From Parabacteroides sp. (GTDB taxonomy: Bacteria; Bacteroidota; Bacteroidia; Bacteroidales; Tannerellaceae): a DNA stretch of 64,000 nucleotides. The DNA is taken from assembly GCA_028707405.1 (NCBI GenBank), contig JAQWBH010000002.1, positions 1 to 64,000 of the forward strand, written 5' to 3'. This document shows, piece after piece, positions 25,993 through 35,225 of the stretch. The position numbers and the translations under genes were made by a program. How positions within the stretch are numbered: the stretch's first letter is position 1; each line of letters begins with the position of its first letter. Under the pieces are notes generated by a model. That model saw only the letters and a list, made by a program, of their open reading frames with translations, was not told the origin of the DNA and did not search any database.

Positions 25993-28275
25993 ATGAACAT
26001 GATACATACAAAGCATTTTGTTGCAGCAGGAGTTGCTTTAAGTTTGACATTCATGGTTTTTTCTTGTACCACGGCCGAAAAAGCCGCTACCGACAAAACC
26101 AATTATGTAGCCTACGTCGATCCATATATCGGTTCAGGCGGTCACGGGCATGTATTCGTAGGAGCCAGCGTTCCCAACGGAGCCGTACAGGTAGGACCGG
26201 AGAATATATTCAAAGGATGGGACTGGTGCTCAGGTTATCATTATTCAGACAGTATTATCATCGGCTTCAGTCATACGCACCTGAGCGGTACCGGTTGTTC
26301 GGATCTGGGTGATGTGCTTATTATGCCTTACAGTGGAGCTATCCGTACAGCTCGCGGCGAACAAAATAACATCAAAAATTGTGCTTCTTCCTATTTTTCT
26401 CATAAAAACGAATCTGTATCTCCAGGCTATTATTCTGTATTGATGGACAATGGAGTAAAAGTAGAACTGACAGCAAGCGAACGTGTCGGCATGCATCGCT
26501 ATCATTTTCCTGAAAATCAGACAGCTCATCTCCTCATTAATCTCAAAGAAGGAATCGATGACAGTACCTACGAGACCTACATGAAAAAAGTAGACGACTA
26601 CACCATTGAAGGTTATCGTTTCTCACGTGGTTGGAGTCCTCAACATAAAGTATTCTTCATATTAAAAAGTGAACAACCTATAGGGCAAGTACATATGTAC
26701 AACGACGATGCTCCGGCCGGAAATGATCAACTGACAGGCAAAGCTATTAAAGCAGTTTTGACATTTAAAGATACTATGACACTGGATGCAAAAATCAAAG
26801 TAGCTATTTCATCTGTCAGCTGCGCAAATGCATTAATGAACCTGAGTCAGGAAATGCCGGGCTGGGATTTTGAAAAAGTACACAATAAGGCTATCGCCAA
26901 ATGGAACAAACAACTGTCATGCGTAAAAATCGAAACAAAAGATGAAACGGCTAAAAAAATATTCTACACAGCCATGTACCATGCATTCATCGCTCCTGTA
27001 TTATATTGTGACGTAAACGGACAGTTTCGTGCACAAAACGACAAAATATATTCAGACAACAAATGGACCAACTATTCAACCTTCTCTCTGTGGGATACCT
27101 ATAGAACGTTGAATCCTCTCTATACAATAATTGCTACAGATAAAGTAGATAATATGATTAACACGTTTCTCAGTATCTGCGACCAGCAGGGGAAACTTCC
27201 GATCTGGTATTTATCCGGAACAGAAACTGATTGCATGCCGGGCTACAGTTCCGTACCTATCATTGCCGATGCTTATCTGAAAGGATTCAAAGGTTTTGAT
27301 GCGGAAAAAGCGCTCAACGACATGATCAAGACGGCAACCAATGATAATCAGAAAGGAATCACTTTCGTCAAAGAAAAAGGGTACATTCCTTGTGATAAAA
27401 TCCACGAAGCGACTTCCATTGCCATGGAATATGCTGTCGATGACTGGGGTCTTGCCATGATGGCGAAAAAGATGGGAAAGAATGATATATATCAGCAGTA
27501 TTTAAAACGTGGTAAATACTATTCACAGTATTTTGACAAAAGCATCAATTTTATTCGTCCGAAGATGGATAACGGAAGCTGGCGTACTCCTTATAATCCG
27601 ATTCAATCTATTCATGGTGTAGGCGACTTTACCGAAGGAACAGGCTGGCAATACACATTTTTTGTTCCACAGCATCCGGAAGGATTAATCGCGCTGTTCG
27701 GTGGCGATCAGATATTTGCAACAAAGCTCGATTCTCTCTTCACTGTTCATGGCGACATGGGTGCGCAAGCATCAAGCGACATCAGCGGTTTGATCGGACA
27801 ATATGCACATGGCAATGAACCTAGCCACCATATTGCCTACCTTTATCCGTATGCCGGCCAGCAATGGAAGACGGCAGAAAAAGTTCGTTATATCCAGAAC
27901 ACATTTTACACTGACAAGAACGATGGCATCATCGGTAATGAAGACTGCGGGCAGATGTCGGCATGGCACATCATGTCGGCTTTCGGATTTTATCAGGTGA
28001 ATCCGTCAAACGGCATATTTGTGTTTGGCAGTCCGCAGTTCAATAAAGCCACCATCCAATTGCCCAAAGGAAAGAGTTTTGAGATTGTGGCAGAAAACAA
28101 CAGCAAACAAAATATCTATATCCAGTCTGTCAAACTCAATGGCAAACCATATACTAAATCCTATATCACATACAACGATATAATGAGTGGTGGTAATCTC
28201 ACCTTTGTAATGGGTAGTACACCGAATAAACAGTTTGGTGCTGCTCCGCAAGATCGCCCCAAGAGTATTGAATAA
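25993..28275 (+). CDS. GH92 alpha-mannosidase, lipoprotein
   Basis: A 760-residue glycoside hydrolase family 92 enzyme, a calcium-dependent exo-alpha-mannosidase family used by gut Bacteroidales on N-glycans and yeast mannan. The signal ends in a lipobox (FMVFSC). N-terminal domain: YVDPYIGSGGHGHVFVGA and FSHTHLSGTGCSDLGD. The (alpha/alpha)6 catalytic domain shows FSLWDTYR, GDFTEGTGWQYTF, HGNEPSHHIAYLY and NEDCGQMSAWHI. The linkage preference cannot be read. It is monocistronic, with its own promoter and terminator. Confidence 0.92.
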   Translation: MNMIHTKHFVAAGVALSLTFMVFSCTTAEKAATDKTNYVAYVDPYIGSGGHGHVFVGASVPNGAVQVGPENIFKGWDWCSGYHYSDSIIIGFSHTHLSGTGCSDLGDVLIMPYSGAIRTARGEQNNIKNCASSYFSHKNESVSPGYYSVLMDNGVKVELTASERVGMHRYHFPENQTAHLLINLKEGIDDSTYETYMKKVDDYTIEGYRFSRGWSPQHKVFFILKSEQPIGQVHMYNDDAPAGNDQLTGKAIKAVLTFKDTMTLDAKIKVAISSVSCANALMNLSQEMPGWDFEKVHNKAIAKWNKQLSCVKIETKDETAKKIFYTAMYHAFIAPVLYCDVNGQFRAQNDKIYSDNKWTNYSTFSLWDTYRTLNPLYTIIATDKVDNMINTFLSICDQQGKLPIWYLSGTETDCMPGYSSVPIIADAYLKGFKGFDAEKALNDMIKTATNDNQKGITFVKEKGYIPCDKIHEATSIAMEYAVDDWGLAMMAKKMGKNDIYQQYLKRGKYYSQYFDKSINFIRPKMDNGSWRTPYNPIQSIHGVGDFTEGTGWQYTFFVPQHPEGLIALFGGDQIFATKLDSLFTVHGDMGAQASSDISGLIGQYAHGNEPSHHIAYLYPYAGQQWKTAEKVRYIQNTFYTDKNDGIIGNEDCGQMSAWHIMSAFGFYQVNPSNGIFVFGSPQFNKATIQLPKGKSFEIVAENNSKQNIYIQSVKLNGKPYTKSYITYNDIMSGGNLTFVMGSTPNKQFGAAPQDRPKSIE

Positions 28276-28290
28276 GGACATTACATGTAA

Positions 28291-28341
28291 CGGATTATTT
28301 TGCAGTTTGAACAAAAGACAAAATAATCCGCTACTTTTTTT
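28291..28341 (+). terminator. Terminator of the first GH92 gene
   Basis: A perfect 12-bp stem (CGGATTATTTTG, 28291-28302, with CAAAATAATCCG, 28319-28330) followed by an eight-T run (28334-28341). Confidence 0.85.
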
Positions 28342-28360
28342 ATATTCAAAGATTATCATG

Positions 28361-28368
28361 TACCTTTG
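28361..28368 (+). promoter_or_regulatory. -7 box of the DUF3298 gene
   Basis: TACCTTTG, 31 nt before the ATG. Confidence 0.65.
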
Positions 28369-28399
28369 CCACCTAAAGTAAAAATTAACTTGTATTTAG

Positions 28400-29266
28400 A
28401 TGAGAACGCATATATGCAAAAATCTCACATTCCTGCTTCTTTTAAGCATTGTGGGCGCATTCGTAACAGGATGCCGCAAGGGACAGAAGCAAGTTGCAAG
28501 AAATGATATTCAGTTTGATTCGATAAAAATCGATAAAACTTATCACTTATTGGACAATCCTAAAAACCCAAATTGCAATTTACAGATAAATTTTATCTTT
28601 CCTGCGAACTACAAAGATAAAGAGGTGTTGAAGAAAATCCAAGAACAGTTTGTTTATACTTATTTCGGCGACAAATATGATACACTTTCCCCCCGAGATG
28701 CACTGAACAAATATACGGATGCCTACATGGAATCTTATAAGAAATTAGAAAGTGACTTCAAAAATGAAACAGAAAAAAATAATAATACATCTGTCAAAAC
28801 ATGGTTTTCTTATTATGAAATAACATCAGGAAAAATCATTTTCAATAAAGATAATTTTCTAAGTTTCGTCATCAACTCCGAAAATTATACAGGCGGCGCC
28901 CATGGCTCACATGCCATCAATAATCATGTCATCAGCCTTCTCGGAGGCAAAATGTTAACTGAAGAAGATATTTTTATAGATAATTATCAGGATGAATTAT
29001 CCCGTCTGTTAGTCAAACATATTGCCAAACAGAATAAAATAGAAGATCCAAAAGAGTTAGAAAATATCGGATATTTCAGTGTAGATGAAATTTCACCCAA
29101 CGGAAACTTTCTGATTGATGATAGAGGAATCACCTATACTTATAATGAATATGAGATTGCAGCCTATGTAATTGGGGTAACGAATGTTTTTCTTCCTTAT
29201 GAAGAATTGCAGAGTTTGATCCGGACTGACGGGCCACTCTCTAAATTTATTTCACCAAACTTATAA
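28400..29266 (+). CDS. DUF3298 (RsiV-like) lipoprotein
   Basis: A 288-residue lipoprotein (signal LLLLSIVGAFVTGC, Cys at 25). The C-terminal domain GGAHGSHAINNHVISLLGGKMLTEEDIF followed by NEYEIAAYVIGVTNVFLPYEEL is the DUF3298/RsiV fold. Members lie in the cell envelope; RsiV of Bacillus binds lysozyme and controls a sigma factor, but no sigma factor is next to this gene, so that role should not be carried over. It is followed 35 bp later by rsmG. Confidence 0.8.
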   Translation: MRTHICKNLTFLLLLSIVGAFVTGCRKGQKQVARNDIQFDSIKIDKTYHLLDNPKNPNCNLQINFIFPANYKDKEVLKKIQEQFVYTYFGDKYDTLSPRDALNKYTDAYMESYKKLESDFKNETEKNNNTSVKTWFSYYEITSGKIIFNKDNFLSFVINSENYTGGAHGSHAINNHVISLLGGKMLTEEDIFIDNYQDELSRLLVKHIAKQNKIEDPKELENIGYFSVDEISPNGNFLIDDRGITYTYNEYEIAAYVIGVTNVFLPYEELQSLIRTDGPLSKFISPNL

Positions 29267-29301
29267 TTATAGCAGACTCTCTATAAAGTCTGTAAAGAAA
29301 A

Positions 29302-29970
29302 ATGGAACCGACAAATACAGAAAACGAGTTGTCAACTGTTGAAAACCAATTGTCAATAGTCAAGACATACTTTCCTACTCTGAGCCAAAGGCAGAACGAG
29401 CAGATTGAAATGCTTTATACTCAGTATGCCGACTGGAATGCTAAAATTAATGTCATCTCACGAAAGGATATCAGTAACCTTTATCTTCATCACGTTCTTC
29501 ATTCGCTGGGCATTGCCAAAATGATTAATTTCAAACCCGGTTCGACAATTATGGACATTGGTACAGGGGGAGGTTTCCCCGGCATTCCTTTAGCCATTTT
29601 ATTTCCTGATTCGCAATTTCACTTGGTGGACAGCATCGGAAAAAAAATAAAAGTGGCGCAATCAGTTGCTGATGCTATCGGTCTGAAGAATGTAACCACA
29701 CGTCAATGTAGGGGTGAAGAAGAAAAGCAACTTTTTGATTTTATTATAAACCGGGCTGTTATGCCGCTAACTGATTTGATAAAGATTGTACGGAAAAACG
29801 TCAAGAAGGAGCAACAGAATGGTCTCCCAAATGGTTTAATATGCCTGAAAGGCGGAGAACTGGAGCAAGAAATCAAACAATTCAAACATCAGGCTTCAGT
29901 GATTGAGTTAAGTGATTATTTTAAAGAAGAATTTTTCGAAACTAAAAAAGTGATTTATATTCCATTATGA
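29302..29970 (+). CDS. rsmG: 16S rRNA (guanine-N7) methyltransferase RsmG
   Basis: A 222-residue S-adenosylmethionine-dependent enzyme (GidB) that methylates G527 (E. coli numbering) of 16S rRNA. The cofactor site IMDIGTGGGFPGIPL lies at residues 83-97 and the family segment DWNAKINVISRKD at 44-56. Its stop overlaps the ATG of the next gene (ATGA), so rsmG, the hydrolase and gcvP are probably cotranscribed. Confidence 0.96.
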   Translation: MEPTNTENELSTVENQLSIVKTYFPTLSQRQNEQIEMLYTQYADWNAKINVISRKDISNLYLHHVLHSLGIAKMINFKPGSTIMDIGTGGGFPGIPLAILFPDSQFHLVDSIGKKIKVAQSVADAIGLKNVTTRQCRGEEEKQLFDFIINRAVMPLTDLIKIVRKNVKKEQQNGLPNGLICLKGGELEQEIKQFKHQASVIELSDYFKEEFFETKKVIYIPL

Positions 29971-30605
29971 TTACAGTAAAGTCATTTGAATTCAACTTTT
30001 TTCAAGAAAATACTTATCTGCTGTATGATGAAACCGGTGAAGCGGTTCTGATTGACTGTGGTTGTTATCGTAAAGATGAAGAGAGAGAATTGAGTTCATT
30101 CATCACCGAAAACAAACTAACGTTGAAACATCTGCTTTGTACTCATCTACATTTGGATCATATCTTCGGGAACCCGTTCATCCTCAAGACCTACGGTCTA
30201 AGTCCCGAAGCGCATCGATTGGATGTGGAACAGTTGCCTACACCTACAGAGCAAGCCAAATCCTTTGGAATGTCAGGGCGCATTGACTCTGTGCCCATAG
30301 GAAATTATCTGGTAGGCAATCAAATGATTAAATTCGGAAAATCAGAACTACTTGTAATCACCGTTCCAGGACATTCACCTGGCGGACTTGCTTTTTATAA
30401 TAAAAAAAATGGTATTGTTGTTGTCGGCGATACACTCTTCTCCGGAAGCATTGGACGTACAGATATATGGAACGGCAATCACGAAATACTGACGGCTGCC
30501 ATCCGTGACAAACTCCTTGTGCTCCCTGAAGAAACGATTGTTTATCCCGGACATGGTCCTGAAACACGTATCATTGATGAAAAATTAAATAATCCCTATT
30601 TATAA
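29967..30605 (+). CDS. Metallo-beta-lactamase-fold hydrolase (glyoxalase II-like)
   Basis: A 212-residue cytoplasmic metallohydrolase. The metal site HLHLDH is at residues 60-65, with PGHSPGG, VVVGDTLFSGSIGR and YPGHGPET supplying the other ligands. Close families hydrolyse thioesters such as S-lactoylglutathione or bacillithiol-type thiols; the true substrate is not evident. It is translationally coupled to rsmG. Confidence 0.88.
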   Translation: MITVKSFEFNFFQENTYLLYDETGEAVLIDCGCYRKDEERELSSFITENKLTLKHLLCTHLHLDHIFGNPFILKTYGLSPEAHRLDVEQLPTPTEQAKSFGMSGRIDSVPIGNYLVGNQMIKFGKSELLVITVPGHSPGGLAFYNKKNGIVVVGDTLFSGSIGRTDIWNGNHEILTAAIRDKLLVLPEETIVYPGHGPETRIIDEKLNNPYL

Positions 30606-30616
30606 ATATTCAAATT

Positions 30617-33469
30617 ATGAACACAAATAAATTTGTAAATCGCCATGTAGGCATTTCAGCAGAGGATATTCCTTCTATGCTTAAAGCAATCGGTGTCAGC
30701 AGTGTTGACGAACTGATTGACCAGACCATACCCGGCAACATCCGCCTGAAAAAGCCCCTGAATCTACCTGAACCCATGACAGAGCGCGAGTATGCAGAGC
30801 ACATTTCCGAACTAGCTTCTAAAAATGAAGTTTTTACTTCATATATAGGAATGGGTTGGTACGATACTGTCTGCCCTGCACCCGTACAACGCAACGTCTT
30901 TGAGAATCCCGTTTGGTACACCTCTTATACGCCCTATCAAGCCGAAGTTTCACAAGGTCGTCTGGAAGCATTACTGAACTTTCAGACGGTTATCTGCGAA
31001 TTGACTGGCCTGCCACTGGCTAACTGCTCGCTTCTTGACGAAGCTACAGCTGCCGCCGAAGCAGCAACAATGTTTCACAATACACGCAGTCGTACACAGA
31101 TCAAAGCAGAGGCAAACACGCTGTTTGTTGACGAAAAAGTTTTTGCTTCAACATTAGCGGTGATTCATACCCGCATGATTCCGCAAGGTATCAAAATTGT
31201 TGTTGGCGACTATAAGACATTCCAATTCACACCAGATATTTTTGGAGCTATCGTACAGTTTCCAAACAGCGACGGTCTGATCGAAGATTATAAAGAATTT
31301 ATTGCTCACGCCAATGCCAACGAAACTCGCGTTGCTGTTGCAGCCGACCTGATGAGTCTGGTACTACTTACTCCTCCGGGGGAATGGGGTGCCGATGTTG
31401 TATTCGGAAGCAGTCAGCGTTTTGGTATTCCAATGTTCTATGGTGGACCGTCAGCAGCGTTCTTCGCAACGAAAGACGATTATAAACGCACCATCCCAGG
31501 ACGTATCATTGGTATTTCCAAAGATGCCTATGGACATCCGGCTTTCCGCTTAGCTCTACAAACGCGCGAGCAGCATATCAAACGCGAAAAAGCGACTTCC
31601 AATATCTGTACAGCACAAGCATTACTCGCTACAATGGCTGGATTCTATGCGGTCTATCATGGGGCTGAAGGGCTGAAAGATATTGCCGGACGTATCCACT
31701 CTTATACCGGATTCCTTGCTCAAGAGCTGGAGAAACTGGGATACAAGCAACTCAATAAAGACTTCTTCGATACGCTAAATATTGAACTTCCCGCAAACAT
31801 ATCTGTTGATACTTTGCGCGAAATCGCTCTCGAATGCAAAGTAAACCTTCATTATTTCGAAGACAATCATATTGGCATCAGTCTGGACGAAACAACACAG
31901 ACCACCGACATCGGTGTGCTGCTGTATATATTTGCCAGTGCTGCTGGGATAGAATACACACTAAAAGAAACGGTTCCTAATAGAACTTACTTCGATACGA
32001 AATATACCCGCATATCTGAGTTCCTTCAAGAAGATGTATTCAAAAAGTATCATACCGAAACAGAATTGATGCGCTATATCACCCGTCTGGGTCGCAAGGA
32101 TGTTTCTCTGGCTCAATCGATGATCTCGCTCGGTTCATGCACAATGAAACTTAACCCTGCATCGACCATGCTTCCAATGAGTCGTCCTGAATTTATGAAT
32201 ATCCATCCATACGCTCCGGAAGATCAAGTCGAAGGATATAAAGAATTGATTGAAAACCTCTGCAGTTATCTGGCTGAGATCACAGGTTTCAAGGGTGTCA
32301 CCCTGCAACCGAACTCCGGCGCAGCTGGCGAATACACAGGTCTGCGTATTATCCGTGCATATCTGGAGAGCACAGGTCAGGGACACCGTAATATAGTTCT
32401 CTTGCCTTCATCTGCTCACGGAACCAATCCGGCAAGTGCCGTTCAATGCGGGTTCACCACCGTAACAGTTAAATGCGATGATAATGGAAATATCGATTTG
32501 AATGACTTCCGCACCAAAGCAGAAGAAAATAAAGACAATCTGGCTGCAACAATGATCACTTACCCATCGACTCACGGTATCTTCGAAGCAGATATTAAAG
32601 AAATGGGAGAGATTGTTCACGCCTGTGGCGGTCAATTCTATATGGATGGAGCAAATATGAATGCACAAGTCGGATTAACCAATCCTGGCACTATCGGTGC
32701 TGATGTTTGTCATCTGAATCTCCACAAGACATTCTCTTCTCCTCACGGAGGTGGCGGTCCCGGCGTTGGTCCGATCTGTGTTGCCGAACATTTGGTTCCA
32801 TTCTTGCCTTCACATCCCGTACTTTGGAACAGCGATCTAAACACTGTAGCTGCTGCACCTTATGGTAGCGCAGGAATATTACCTATTGCATATGGATACA
32901 TTCGGATGTTAGGGACTGATGGTCTGACCGAAGTTACAAAGACTGCTATTCTTAATGCCAACTATCTGGCAGCGCGCCTGAAAGATACATACGGAATCGT
33001 CTATACAGGTACAACCGGCCATGTAGGCCACGAACTGATCCTCGAATGCCGCAATATAAAAGAAAAATCAAATGTTGATGAGGGCGACATCTCAAAGCGT
33101 CTGATGGACTTTGGTTACCATGCACCAACGCTCTCTTTTCCTGTTCACGGCACATTAATGGTTGAGCCAACCGAAAGTGAGAGTAAGGCTGAACTGGATC
33201 GCTTCGTTGAAGTGATGGAATGTATCTATAAAGAGATCAAAGAAGTTGAAGAAGGCAAAGCTTCGAAAGAAGACAATGTCTTGAAAAATGCTCCACACCC
33301 CGAATATGAGATGACGGCCGACGAATGGAAACACGAATATTCGCGTAGTAAGGCTGCTTTTCCGTTGGAATGGCTCCACGACAGCAAGTTCTGGATCAAT
33401 GTTGCCCGCGTAGACAACGCTTATGGAGACAGAAACCTTATCCCGACGTTGTGCGCTTGCGATATATAA
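30617..33469 (+). CDS. gcvP: Glycine dehydrogenase (decarboxylating), P-protein
   Basis: A 950-residue fused P-protein of the glycine cleavage system. It decarboxylates glycine and passes the aminomethyl group to lipoyl-GcvH. It begins FVNRHVGISAEDIPSMLKAIG; the PLP lysine is near residue 702 in NLHKTFSSPHGGGGPGVGP. The single-chain length matches the usual 950-960. The partners gcvT, gcvH and lpd are not in this window. It lies 11 bp after the hydrolase gene and ends before a strong terminator. Confidence 0.97.
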   Translation: MNTNKFVNRHVGISAEDIPSMLKAIGVSSVDELIDQTIPGNIRLKKPLNLPEPMTEREYAEHISELASKNEVFTSYIGMGWYDTVCPAPVQRNVFENPVWYTSYTPYQAEVSQGRLEALLNFQTVICELTGLPLANCSLLDEATAAAEAATMFHNTRSRTQIKAEANTLFVDEKVFASTLAVIHTRMIPQGIKIVVGDYKTFQFTPDIFGAIVQFPNSDGLIEDYKEFIAHANANETRVAVAADLMSLVLLTPPGEWGADVVFGSSQRFGIPMFYGGPSAAFFATKDDYKRTIPGRIIGISKDAYGHPAFRLALQTREQHIKREKATSNICTAQALLATMAGFYAVYHGAEGLKDIAGRIHSYTGFLAQELEKLGYKQLNKDFFDTLNIELPANISVDTLREIALECKVNLHYFEDNHIGISLDETTQTTDIGVLLYIFASAAGIEYTLKETVPNRTYFDTKYTRISEFLQEDVFKKYHTETELMRYITRLGRKDVSLAQSMISLGSCTMKLNPASTMLPMSRPEFMNIHPYAPEDQVEGYKELIENLCSYLAEITGFKGVTLQPNSGAAGEYTGLRIIRAYLESTGQGHRNIVLLPSSAHGTNPASAVQCGFTTVTVKCDDNGNIDLNDFRTKAEENKDNLAATMITYPSTHGIFEADIKEMGEIVHACGGQFYMDGANMNAQVGLTNPGTIGADVCHLNLHKTFSSPHGGGGPGVGPICVAEHLVPFLPSHPVLWNSDLNTVAAAPYGSAGILPIAYGYIRMLGTDGLTEVTKTAILNANYLAARLKDTYGIVYTGTTGHVGHELILECRNIKEKSNVDEGDISKRLMDFGYHAPTLSFPVHGTLMVEPTESESKAELDRFVEVMECIYKEIKEVEEGKASKEDNVLKNAPHPEYEMTADEWKHEYSRSKAAFPLEWLHDSKFWINVARVDNAYGDRNLIPTLCACDI

Positions 33470-33500
33470 GAAAATACACTGATAACTCAGATTTGATAAT

Positions 33501-33539
33501 AACCACGAACTCTTTTATGGAGTTCGTGGTTATTTTTTG
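33501..33539 (+). terminator. Terminator of the rsmG-gcvP operon
   Basis: A perfect 12-bp stem (AACCACGAACTC with GAGTTCGTGGTT), 7-nt loop, followed by TATTTTTTG. Confidence 0.88.
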
Positions 33540-33570
33540 TTATATCTTTGTATATAAACAAAAACAACAA

Positions 33571-33578
33571 TATATTTG
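33571..33578 (+). promoter_or_regulatory. -7 box of the small lipoprotein gene
   Basis: TATATTTG, 49 nt before the ATG; another match (TATCTTTG) lies at 33543-33550. Confidence 0.55.
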
Positions 33579-33627
33579 TAGTATAATAAAAACTAGATAA
33601 ATATAGAAACACTATAAAAAATCAATC

Positions 33628-34059
33628 ATGAAAATTACAAATAATCTCATTCCACTACTGCTAGTATGCTTCTGTATCATAGGTGCGGCTTGTCACGACA
33701 ATAAAAAAACAGCCAATGCAAAAAAGACAATGTTGATTGAAAAAGCTCTTCCTGAAATCAAAAAGCAGATCAATGGAAAATGGAAACTTGTCAGTGGCAA
33801 GAACGCTTCCGAAAATTGTGAATATGAAAACACTTTTATCACCTTCGATGGAGATAACTATATATGGACTGAAAACGGTAAAGACGAACCAGGCTCACTC
33901 AACTGGCGTAATGCAGACACCGGTATCGGCTATAAGGCTTATCTGATGGATGCATTCTATAAGACTCATCCTGCGTTTCCACTTATGATCAACGGTGATA
34001 CACTTTTGCTGCAGGACTGCTCAAAGACCGGCTACCTCTACACACTGGTCAGAAAGTAA
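33628..34059 (+). CDS. Lipocalin-like small lipoprotein
   Basis: A 143-residue lipoprotein with signal NLIPLLLVCFCIIGAAC (Cys at 22). The mature part has the start of a lipocalin-like barrel, INGKWKLVSG...ITFDGDNYIWTENG, ending TGYLYTLVRK. Proteins of this shape are common in Bacteroidetes and may bind small hydrophobic ligands in the envelope; no ligand can be inferred. It is a single gene between two promoters. Confidence 0.65.
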   Translation: MKITNNLIPLLLVCFCIIGAACHDNKKTANAKKTMLIEKALPEIKKQINGKWKLVSGKNASENCEYENTFITFDGDNYIWTENGKDEPGSLNWRNADTGIGYKAYLMDAFYKTHPAFPLMINGDTLLLQDCSKTGYLYTLVRK

Positions 34060-34193
34060 TCAAAGTTTCAAGAAAGCTCTTTTTCATAGAATAAACGAGC
34101 CTTTCATGATCTTATCAGGAAAGTAATGCCCGAGAAAAAGCTAATTTATAAGGAATAAAGCGCCGTTTATCATATATCTTTTGTACTTTTGCA

Positions 34194-34201
34194 AAAATAA
34201 G
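34194..34201 (+). promoter_or_regulatory. -7 box of the lipoprotein/PagL-like operon
   Basis: TACTTTTG, 61 nt before the ATG at 34263. Confidence 0.6.
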
Positions 34202-34262
34202 TAAGTAAACATAATGCAAAGGAGCTGCATTACTTTCATTTTAATCATATAGTGAATCAGGC

Positions 34263-35222
34263 ATGAAATATCATACCATATTTATTTGCATCATCATTAT
34301 AAGTTTATTGACATTATTGATGAGCTGCAACGACGATGTATTTGTGAAAGAATTGAATGTATCCACCACTGAACTACAGATGGATGGAGAAGGAGATTCG
34401 TCGGTTGTCACATTCAATAAAATCCCCGAAGGGGGAATTTTATCTATTGACCAATCCAATAATGAGTTTTATGGGAAAGTATACGATGAAAACGGAAAGA
34501 TATTATACAATTCTGTCACTTTCTATGAGAATCCCTTAAAGCAAAAAGGAAAATTGGTGTATCAAAGCTCTCTTAACGGTTTCACAGTGAAACGTTCGGA
34601 CGATAAAAAAATAGAAATAAGCGTAGATGAAAATTTATCGAATCAAGATTTTAAGTTCACTGTTTGGATTGGCGACTATGACAAAAACATTCCTATTCAT
34701 ATCACGCAGGTACCTTCTGCAGGGTATGACTTCGATCATATAAACTATTCGCTAACGCCTATGACTTATTACCAAAATTGGGAAGAATCAAACACAAACC
34801 TCGTCATCGATAATCATAACGACAACCCGATAACCATCGGCGTCTCGATCTTTTCGGGCGAACAGCAATCTTTCACTTTCTCAAGTCAGGATCCGAAAGC
34901 GTTTTCATTTCTTAAGCCCGATGCACAGGTGACGATTCCAGACAGTGTGATAAACGACGAGATTAAGATTTCGAACAAAAAAACTTACTATAAAAATTCC
35001 GAACAAAAAACGCCGCTTCCTTTTGAGGATGTGAAAAAGACTATAACCGTGGAAAAAGGGAAAACAAAGGTCATCAAAATTTTGGAATATTCATATTTTG
35101 ATGCAGACTATACATTATACATCCGAAACCGAAAAACAGGAAAAATTAAAAGCATAACCGGAATCTTCCACAGCAAAACACTAACAGGAAAATATATGCT
35201 GGCATTAAAGAGACTTTCGTAA
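34263..35222 (+). CDS. Lipoprotein of unknown function
   Basis: A 319-residue lipoprotein (signal IISLLTLLMSC, Cys at 22). The mature part is beta-rich (LNVSTTELQMDGEGDSSVVTF, FTVWIGDYDKNIPIHITQVPSAG), resembling BACON-like Ig modules that follow many Bacteroidales lipobox sequences, but I cannot assign a family. It is followed after 3 bp by the PagL-like gene, so the two are cotranscribed and probably act together at the outer membrane. Confidence 0.6.
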   Translation: MKYHTIFICIIIISLLTLLMSCNDDVFVKELNVSTTELQMDGEGDSSVVTFNKIPEGGILSIDQSNNEFYGKVYDENGKILYNSVTFYENPLKQKGKLVYQSSLNGFTVKRSDDKKIEISVDENLSNQDFKFTVWIGDYDKNIPIHITQVPSAGYDFDHINYSLTPMTYYQNWEESNTNLVIDNHNDNPITIGVSIFSGEQQSFTFSSQDPKAFSFLKPDAQVTIPDSVINDEIKISNKKTYYKNSEQKTPLPFEDVKKTITVEKGKTKVIKILEYSYFDADYTLYIRNRKTGKIKSITGIFHSKTLTGKYMLALKRLS

Positions 35223-35225
35223 AAA

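Noticed and set aside
28400..29266. RsiV-like protein as an anti-sigma factor
   Set aside because: It is a lipoprotein with no cytoplasmic anti-sigma domain and no neighbouring sigma factor.
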